Shown here in pieces: positions 57,629 through 64,000 of a DNA stretch of 64,000 nucleotides. The translations under genes were made by a program, and so were the position numbers. The stretch is from Mucilaginibacter gotjawali (GTDB lineage: Bacteria > Bacteroidota > Bacteroidia > Sphingobacteriales > Sphingobacteriaceae), in assembly GCF_002355435.1 (NCBI RefSeq), contig NZ_AP017313.1, forward strand, positions 1,550,001 to 1,614,000, read 5' to 3'. How positions within the stretch are numbered: position 1 is the first letter of the stretch; the number at the start of each line of letters is the position of its first letter. A model generated the notes under the pieces. It was not told the origin of the DNA and did no database searches. It was given only the letters and a program-made list of their open reading frames with translations.

Positions 57629-59938
57629 ATGAAGGAATACATCGAAGTTGATGAGTGGAAAATCATAGAACGTGGCTTTAATCCGCAACATAATAAAATA
57701 TCCGAAAGTATTTTCAGCCTGGGTAACGGCCGTATGGGCCAGCGGGCGAATTTTGAAGAAGCCTACAGCGGCGATACGTTGCAGGGAAACTATGTAGCGG
57801 GAGTATATTATCCCGATAAAACCCGGGTAGGGTGGTGGAAAAACGGCTATCCTGAATATTTTGCCAAGGTATTAAATGCCGCTAACTGGATCGGGATTGA
57901 CGTACTTATTGACGGCGAACAGTTGGATTTGGCAAAGTGCCAGGTAAGCAGTTTTAGCCGCGAATTGAATATGAAGGAGGGTTACCTTAAAAGAACTTTC
58001 ACGGCAAAAACAACTGCCGGTAAAATGGTTGATGTTGAAACTGTCCGTTTTTGCAGCATGGCAGACGATGAAACGGGCGCCATTAAATACACCATCTCCC
58101 CGGTTAATTTTAGCGGCAAAATAACCCTTACTCCCTTTATTGACGGAGATATCGCAAATAAAGATTCCAATTACGACGAGAAATTTTGGGATGAAGTAAA
58201 AAAAGAAATATGGGGCGATGGGGGTTATATCCAGCTTCGCACTAAAAAGACTGGGTTTGAAGTTGCCACAGGCATGCTTTTTACAATCCTGCAAAATACA
58301 GTACCGGTACATCTTTTTTCCACCACTTTTGAAAAGGAAAAATATGTCGCAGCGAAGGTCGAATTAACTGTAAAACAGGGAGAAAGTGCCTCAGTAATCA
58401 AGTATGCAGCAAATCTTTCTTCACAGAACTACCCCGCCGCTGAGCTTTCAGTTAATTTGAAACAGACATTAACCCGCATCCGTAAAAAAGGGTTTGAAAC
58501 CATGCTGGCCGAACAGGCGGAAGCCTGGAGCGGGAAATGGAAGCATAACGATATCATTATTGAAGGGGATGCCGCAGCGCAGCAGGCTATCCGTTTTAAT
58601 ATTTTTCAGCTTAATCAAACGTATACCGGCGAGGATGATCGCTTAAATATCGGCCCTAAAGGTTTTACCGGCGAAAAATATGGCGGTTCAACCTATTGGG
58701 ACACCGAGGCGTATTGTGTGCCTTTCTATCTCTCTACTGCCGATCAGAAAGTAACTAAAAACCTGCTGCTTTACCGTTATAAACAATTGGGTAAAGCTAT
58801 TGACAATGCAAAACTGCTTGGTTTTAAAAATGGAGCAGCGCTTTACCCGATGGTAACCATGGACGGTACGGAATGTCATAACGAATGGGAGATCACTTTC
58901 GAAGAAATACACCGTAATGGAGCCATTGCCTATGCCATATTCAATTATGTAAGATACACCGCTGATGAGGCTTATCTCGCTGATTATGGCCTTGAAGTAT
59001 TGATAGCGATTGCACGTTTTTGGTCGCAGCGGGTTAATTGGTCGGCTGATAAACAGCAATATGTGATGCTGGGTGTAACCGGGCCGAACGAATATGAAAA
59101 CAATGTAAATAATAACTGGTATACCAATAAACAGGCTACCTGGTGCATGCAGTATGCAATGGACGCTGTTGAAAAGGTAAAGCAGGCAGCGCCGGCAAAA
59201 TATGCGGCCCTGGTAAGTAAAATCAACTTTAACGAAGCGGAAGAAACCGCTAAATTTAAGGATATCGTCGCCAAAATGTATTTTCCTTATGACGAAAAGG
59301 AGCGGGTATTTTTACAGCAGGATGGCTACCTTGATAAGGAACAGATTTTAGTAAAGGACCTGCCGGCAACTGAAAGGCCTATTAACCAGAAATGGAGCTG
59401 GGACAGGATCCTGCGTTCGTGCTACATAAAACAGGCCGACGTTTTGCAGGGTATTTACTTTTTTGAGGATCAGTACGACCTGGATACTATCCGCAGGAAC
59501 TTTGATTTTTACGAGCCGCGAACCGTACACGAATCTTCGCTTTCACCTTGTGTGCACGCTATATTGGCTGCCAAACTGGGCGATGAAGCGAGGGCCTATG
59601 AATTTTACCTGCGTACCTCAAGGCTTGACCTTGATGATTATAACAACGACACCGAAGATGGCTGCCACATTACCTCGATGGCGGGTACGTGGATGTCGGT
59701 GATTGAAGGTTTTGGCGGGATGAGGGTTAAGGATGGTAAATTATCATTCCAGCCGTTCCTGCCGGGCAAATGGCGTTCATTCTCGTTCCATATCGGCTTC
59801 CGCGGCGCTTTGCTCAATATAAAAGTGAGCAAAGACGGTGTGCAGATCAAAAATCTATCCGGCAGCGAAACTACCGTTTGGGTTTATGATAAAGAGCAAC
59901 TGGTAAAGCCGGATGACGAATTATTGGTTGAGGCGTAA
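57629..59938 (+). CDS. GH65 maltose phosphorylase-like enzyme
   Basis: The 769-residue protein has the GH65 pattern: N-terminal super-sandwich domain (to about 270), linker and (alpha/alpha)6 domain. The general acid is E488 in GPNEYENNVNNNWYTN, and phosphate-binding segments lie in the later blocks. There is no signal peptide, so it acts in the cytoplasm. It phosphorolyses maltose (or kojibiose/trehalose) to glucose and beta-glucose-1-phosphate. Maltose is favoured because GH13 enzymes and pgmB surround it. Confidence 0.93.
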   Translation: MKEYIEVDEWKIIERGFNPQHNKISESIFSLGNGRMGQRANFEEAYSGDTLQGNYVAGVYYPDKTRVGWWKNGYPEYFAKVLNAANWIGIDVLIDGEQLDLAKCQVSSFSRELNMKEGYLKRTFTAKTTAGKMVDVETVRFCSMADDETGAIKYTISPVNFSGKITLTPFIDGDIANKDSNYDEKFWDEVKKEIWGDGGYIQLRTKKTGFEVATGMLFTILQNTVPVHLFSTTFEKEKYVAAKVELTVKQGESASVIKYAANLSSQNYPAAELSVNLKQTLTRIRKKGFETMLAEQAEAWSGKWKHNDIIIEGDAAAQQAIRFNIFQLNQTYTGEDDRLNIGPKGFTGEKYGGSTYWDTEAYCVPFYLSTADQKVTKNLLLYRYKQLGKAIDNAKLLGFKNGAALYPMVTMDGTECHNEWEITFEEIHRNGAIAYAIFNYVRYTADEAYLADYGLEVLIAIARFWSQRVNWSADKQQYVMLGVTGPNEYENNVNNNWYTNKQATWCMQYAMDAVEKVKQAAPAKYAALVSKINFNEAEETAKFKDIVAKMYFPYDEKERVFLQQDGYLDKEQILVKDLPATERPINQKWSWDRILRSCYIKQADVLQGIYFFEDQYDLDTIRRNFDFYEPRTVHESSLSPCVHAILAAKLGDEARAYEFYLRTSRLDLDDYNNDTEDGCHITSMAGTWMSVIEGFGGMRVKDGKLSFQPFLPGKWRSFSFHIGFRGALLNIKVSKDGVQIKNLSGSETTVWVYDKEQLVKPDDELLVEA

Positions 59939-59949
59939 TTGATCGTAAA

Positions 59950-61773
59950 ATGTTGCATGGAAAAATCTCCGGTATTTTTTGTATCATCATGGCATTATTG
60001 ATGCCTGACTATTTATTTTCCCAGGCACCGCAATCAGCACAAAAAAGAGCAATGGAACAATCGTCCCAAAACCATAAATTAGTTATCTATCAACTGCTTC
60101 CCCGGTATTTTGGCAATACAAAAACCCTGAATAAATATTATGGGTCCATTAACGAGAACGGTTCCGGGAAGTTTAACGATATCACTGATAAGGCCCTGCT
60201 TGAAATAAAAAAAATGGGCTTTACCCATGTTTGGTTTACCGGGGTAATTGAACATGCCACCATGACGGATTATTCGTCCTATGGTATAAAGGCAGATGAT
60301 CCGGATATTGTAAAGGGGAGGGCAGGCTCGCCTTATGCGATTAAAGACTATTATGATGTTGACCCCGACCTGGCGGTTGACGTTAAAAGCAGGATGACAG
60401 AATACCAGGCCCTGATAGATCGCACTCACAAAAATGGCCTTAAGGTAATCATGGACCTGGTGCCCAACCATGTGGCACGCACTTATGCCTCGGATGTAAA
60501 ACCGGCCGGTGTGCATGATTTTGGCCAGGATGATGATAAGTCAAAAGCTTTTGATGCTAAAAACGATTTCTATTATATGCCGGGGCATCCTTTTGTTGTT
60601 CCTCCCGGGTATAACCCCGGTGGCGACGAATTCAAAAGCCCGCTAAAGGACGGTCATTTTGATGAAAATCCCGCAAAGGCTACCGGGAATGATGTTTTTA
60701 CCGCTGCACCAGGCATAAACGATTGGTTTGAAACCATGAAACTGAACTACGGCGTGGATTACCGGAACGGCCGCACGCCGCATTTTGATCCTATCCCGCC
60801 GCTTTGGAATAAGATTTATGATATCCTGAAATTCTGGAGCGCAAAAGGGGTGGATGGTTTCAGGTGCGATATGGTGGAGATGGTGCCTTTTGAGTTTTGG
60901 GGCTGGGTAATACCAAAACTGAAAGCGGAACATCCTGACGTGATCTTTATTGGCGAAGCATATAATGTCGATCTCTATTCGAAATACATCAACACCGGGA
61001 AATTTGATTACCTGTACGATAAGGTAGGTTTATACGACGCCATCAGGCGGCTAACCTGCAATGATCCGCACGCAACAACCTGGGACATAAACCAGGTTTG
61101 GAACCGGGATTCCAAAGGTATTGATCAACACATGCTGCGCTTTATGGAAAACCATGATGAGCAGCGCATTGCATCTGCACAATTTGCAGGCAACCCATGG
61201 CTGGCCGTGCCGGGGATGATCGTTACAGCGACGCTTTCAACAGGGCCGGTGATGATTTATAACGGACAGGAGGTAGGCGAACCGGCCAGGGGTAGTGAAG
61301 GTTTCAGCGGTGATGACGGCAGAACAAGCATTTTTGATTATTGGGGTGTGCCCGAACAGCAAAAATGGATGAACAGCGGTAAGTTTGACGGTGGCCAACT
61401 GTCTGAAGATCAAAAAAAACTGCGCGGCTTTTATAGTTCGCTGCTAAATATTGTTCGTACTAGCGACGCGTTAAGTTCGGGGGATTTTTGGGAGTTGATG
61501 ATCGCTAACGAAAAACAACCGGGCTTTGATCAGCATTTATATATCTTCCTTCGATATACCGATAAACAACGTATATTAGTGATTACCAATTTTAACCGGA
61601 GCGAAAGCCAGATACAAGTTAAACTGCCCGATGACCTGCTTCAGCAATTAAACCTGAGCGGCAAAAAGGATTTTGTCGACCTGTTAAGCGGCAATAAATT
61701 CAGTACGGATAATATTGCGGAAGGTGTTAAGGTATCATTGCCGGCGTCAAGCGGGATGTTACTTAGCTTTTAG
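59950..61773 (+). CDS. Secreted GH13 alpha-amylase-family enzyme
   Basis: The 607-residue enzyme has a signal peptide (IMALLMPDYLFSQAP, cut near 25) and a GH13 barrel with catalytic D307 (GFRCDMVEM), E336 (FIGEAYN) and D403 (ENHDEQR). It differs from the first GH13 enzyme in having no N-terminal Ig-like domain. It lies 11 bases after the GH65 gene, so it shares its transcript. It probably processes maltodextrins or trehalose-like sugars in the periplasm. Confidence 0.93.
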   Translation: MLHGKISGIFCIIMALLMPDYLFSQAPQSAQKRAMEQSSQNHKLVIYQLLPRYFGNTKTLNKYYGSINENGSGKFNDITDKALLEIKKMGFTHVWFTGVIEHATMTDYSSYGIKADDPDIVKGRAGSPYAIKDYYDVDPDLAVDVKSRMTEYQALIDRTHKNGLKVIMDLVPNHVARTYASDVKPAGVHDFGQDDDKSKAFDAKNDFYYMPGHPFVVPPGYNPGGDEFKSPLKDGHFDENPAKATGNDVFTAAPGINDWFETMKLNYGVDYRNGRTPHFDPIPPLWNKIYDILKFWSAKGVDGFRCDMVEMVPFEFWGWVIPKLKAEHPDVIFIGEAYNVDLYSKYINTGKFDYLYDKVGLYDAIRRLTCNDPHATTWDINQVWNRDSKGIDQHMLRFMENHDEQRIASAQFAGNPWLAVPGMIVTATLSTGPVMIYNGQEVGEPARGSEGFSGDDGRTSIFDYWGVPEQQKWMNSGKFDGGQLSEDQKKLRGFYSSLLNIVRTSDALSSGDFWELMIANEKQPGFDQHLYIFLRYTDKQRILVITNFNRSESQIQVKLPDDLLQQLNLSGKKDFVDLLSGNKFSTDNIAEGVKVSLPASSGMLLSF

Positions 61774-61779
61774 TTGTCT

Positions 61780-61900
61780 GAATCAGAATTTACAGGATTT
61801 TGGAATTAACAGAATTCTGAAAATTCTTTAATTCTGCAAATTCTGATTCAGACAAAGTGAACAATTGAACTAATGAACCAATTTAAACTATTGAACCAAA
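61780..61900. repeat. CTGAATCAGAATTTACAG palindromic repeat and ACTAATGAACC words
   Basis: TCTGAATCAGAATTTACAGG (61780-61799) pairs with GCAAATTCTGATTCAGAC (61838-61854). The following AACTAATGAACCAA and TTGAACC words (61862-61900) belong to the repeat family at 36911-37019. Confidence 0.6.
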
Positions 61901-61908
61901 TATAAATT

Positions 61909-63291
61909 ATGGCAACCAGCGGCGTCGTTCAAAAACCGAGAATGAGTTTTTGGCAGATCTTTAACATGAGCTTCGGCTTTTTGGGTATTCAGTTCGGCTT
62001 CGCCCTGCAAACGGGGAATGCCAGCCGGATCCTGCAAACCTTTGGCGCTGACGTCGAGAATTTGTCGCTGTTTTGGTTGGCTGCGCCGATAACCGGGATG
62101 ATTATTCAACCCATTATCGGTCATTACAGCGATCGTACCTGGACAAGGCTGGGCCGCAGGCGCCCCTTCTTCCTAACCGGCGCGCTTTTATCAGGCCTGG
62201 CATTACTTTTTATGCCCAACTCATCTATGCTGGCCGCTATTATACCGCCGATTGTTGTTGGCGCGGGTATGCTGATGATCATGGACGCTTCCTTTAATGT
62301 CGCGATGGAACCCTTCAGGGCCCTGGTTGCTGATAACTTGCCCGACAGCCAGCACAACGATGGCTTTTCGATGCAAACCTGCCTCATCGGCGTGGGCGCG
62401 GTAGTAGGCTCATGGCTTCCCTATGTTTTTGCCAACTGGCTGGGCGTGTCAGATACGGCGCCAAAAGGCCATGTGCCAAATAACCTGTTATTTTCATTTT
62501 ACATTGGTGCTTTAACGCTCATCGGCTCTATATTATGGACCGTAATTAAAACAAAGGAATATCCGCCGGAAGAATATGCCAAATTTCATGAGCCGGAGAT
62601 GGAAGAAAAGGAAAAAAAGAGCGGACTGGTTCAAATATTTTCCGATTTGTTTAGTATGCCAAAAACCATGTGGCAATTGGGCATCGTGCAGTTTTTTTCG
62701 TGGTTTGCTCTTTTCTCAATGTGGGTATATACTACGCCGGCCATTGCTGAACACGTTTATCACATAAAAGCCGGCGACACTTCTTCGCATGCCTACAACA
62801 CAGCGGGCAACTGGGTTGGCGTTCTTTTTGGTGTTTATAACATTGTTTCTGCGGCATATGCATTGTTGCTTCCACGTATTGTGCGCAGGTCGAGCAGGAA
62901 AAAAACGCATGCATTTTCTTTAATAATGGGTGGTCTGAGCTTGATATCGATATTTTTTATTAAAAATGATTACGTACTCATACTGCCAATGATAGGGATA
63001 GGATTAGCCTGGGGTAGTATCCTGGCTATGCCTTACGCCATTTTATCAAGCGCAATACCCGCAAAAAAAATAGGCGTTTATATGGGTATTTTCAACCTTT
63101 TTATCACTATGCCTCAAATTGTTAGCGGGATAAGCGGAAAGTTTTTGATGAAATATGTTTTTTCGGACCATGCCGTTTATGGCTTAATAATGGCCGGCGG
63201 GTTCATGGTGTTAGGCGCAGTTTCGGTGTTATTTGTGCAGGACGGAAAAAAGATTCAAATAATAGATACACCACTAATACAGGCCCCCTGA
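61909..63291 (+). CDS. MFS sugar transporter (maltose/sucrose type)
   Basis: The 460-residue protein has about twelve transmembrane segments and resembles the SLC45-like/sucrose symporter group of MFS proteins: RTWTRLGRRRPFFLTGALLSG, MDASFNVAMEPFRALVADNLP and GLAWGSILAMPYAILSSAIP. It would import maltose or maltodextrins across the inner membrane with protons, for the cytoplasmic GH65 phosphorylase. It follows the second GH13 gene in the same orientation. Confidence 0.9.
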   Translation: MATSGVVQKPRMSFWQIFNMSFGFLGIQFGFALQTGNASRILQTFGADVENLSLFWLAAPITGMIIQPIIGHYSDRTWTRLGRRRPFFLTGALLSGLALLFMPNSSMLAAIIPPIVVGAGMLMIMDASFNVAMEPFRALVADNLPDSQHNDGFSMQTCLIGVGAVVGSWLPYVFANWLGVSDTAPKGHVPNNLLFSFYIGALTLIGSILWTVIKTKEYPPEEYAKFHEPEMEEKEKKSGLVQIFSDLFSMPKTMWQLGIVQFFSWFALFSMWVYTTPAIAEHVYHIKAGDTSSHAYNTAGNWVGVLFGVYNIVSAAYALLLPRIVRRSSRKKTHAFSLIMGGLSLISIFFIKNDYVLILPMIGIGLAWGSILAMPYAILSSAIPAKKIGVYMGIFNLFITMPQIVSGISGKFLMKYVFSDHAVYGLIMAGGFMVLGAVSVLFVQDGKKIQIIDTPLIQAP

Positions 63292-63411
63292 TTGAAATTG
63301 TTGAATAAACGGTTTTAAGCTGCACGATTATGGTTTTTAATAAAGCGGAATGTTGTATATTGCGTTATAGATACACAATGTATAATTTGGGGGTTAGACT
63401 TATAATTTTTA

Positions 63412-64000
63412 ATGGAAGACAATATATTAAATCAGGAGCTGATAGCGAATAAATTAATTGATGAAGAGGAGGAGTTCCATCACCTTAATAACCCTGCCGA
63501 CGGGATAAAGCCGATCATTAAAAAATATCTTGGCGTGCCTAAAAGCGCGGATCAATCGGGTAATAAATTCTACTTTTCTGACGGAGATGCCAAAGTTGAA
63601 GTGGTTGTTATTACGAATGAGATCATCAGGGTAAGGCTTGCGCCTCATAGTGTTTTTTTAGACGAATTTTCGTATGCGGTACCAAAGCTTGAACAAAGAG
63701 CGATTGATTTTACCCTCACAGAAGATGAAAACGAATTCAAAGTTTCAACCAGCGCCGTAAATTGCCATATCCGTAAAACTGATTTTTTATATCATTTTCA
63801 GATAGCAACGACTTTGTAACCAGCTCAGATGCTGTACCCATGCATTGGGAAGAGAATGTGAAGTTTGGCGGCTACTATGTTTTTTGCACAAAAACCTGCC
63901 ATGCCGAAGAAAGTTTTTTTGGCCTCGGTGATAAACCTACAGAATTAAACCTTCGTGGTAAAAGGCTGAAAAACTGGAACACTGACGCCTATTCTTTCGC
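63412..64000 (+). pseudogene. GH31 alpha-glucosidase 5' region with a frameshift (3' end outside window)
   Basis: The ORF from 63412 (MEDNILNQELIANKLIDEEE) has the N-terminal beta domain of GH31 enzymes (VEVVVITNEIIRVRLAPHSVF), then stops at 63817-63819. From 63804 another frame continues the same protein (SNDFVTSSDAVPMHWEENVK, ESFFGLGDKPTELNLRGKRLK) and stays open to the window end. One base is missing after about 63803. No signal peptide is visible. If real, the shift inactivates the last enzyme of the maltose locus; a sequence error is possible. Confidence 0.8.

Overview
The window is chromosomal DNA of a Bacteroidetes bacterium, most likely a Sphingobacteriaceae member such as Mucilaginibacter or Pedobacter. 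This is inferred from SusC/SusD pairs, a type IX secretion (CHU_C) sorting domain, regulators of the propeller/Y_Y_Y/LuxR type, -7 promoter elements of the form TAnnTTTG, near absence of Shine-Dalgarno sequences, and many palindromic intergenic repeats. No rRNA, tRNA, CRISPR array, transposase or prophage was recognised.

Region 1 (1-14121) is a polysaccharide utilisation locus: a membrane-bound regulator (cut by the window start), SusC, SusD, a LamG lipoprotein, two tandem glucoamylase-fold (GH144-like) lipoproteins and a GH43-like enzyme with a discoidin domain. The GH144 pair suggests beta-1,2-glucan as the substrate, but no beta-glucosidase is present. A broken toxin-antitoxin pair sits between the regulator and a leftover copy of the regulator's own 3' end. 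Region 2 (14206-18011) holds a large T9SS-sorted surface protein and a secreted esterase.

Region 3 (18159-43989) is mostly housekeeping and small operons: a Pro-rich repeat protein, YebC, threonine dehydrogenase divergent from aspartate-semialdehyde dehydrogenase, a LysR regulator, HigBA, a DJ-1/PfpI protein, a serine hydrolase, the pyrR-pyrB pyrimidine operon with a four-helix-bundle gene inserted in it, a PIN toxin-antitoxin pair, ribosomal protein S1, tyrosyl-tRNA synthetase behind a regular 22-bp repeat array, an Xre-RES toxin-antitoxin pair, a LuxE-like protein, a SYLF protein and a penicillin acylase. Region 4 (44367-53403) has three small single-domain response regulators around a phosphoesterase, a second serine hydrolase, an SRPBCC-ArsR-VOC operon and a U32 peptidase-ferredoxin-flavoprotein operon.

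Region 5 (53569-64000) starts with a ParE-type toxin-antitoxin pair and leads into a maltodextrin locus: secreted GH13 amylase, beta-phosphoglucomutase, GH65 phosphorylase, second secreted GH13 enzyme, MFS sugar transporter, and the start of a GH31 alpha-glucosidase with a frameshift. Together these would cut maltodextrin in the periplasm, import maltose, phosphorolyse it to glucose plus beta-glucose-1-phosphate, and isomerise the latter to glucose-6-phosphate.

The most unusual features are the tyrS repeat array, the toxin-antitoxin and other genes whose -7 element lies 4-5 nt before the start codon (predicted leaderless mRNAs), palindromic operators covering those promoters, the gene cassette inside the pyrimidine operon, and more than a dozen unrelated families of palindromic intergenic repeat.
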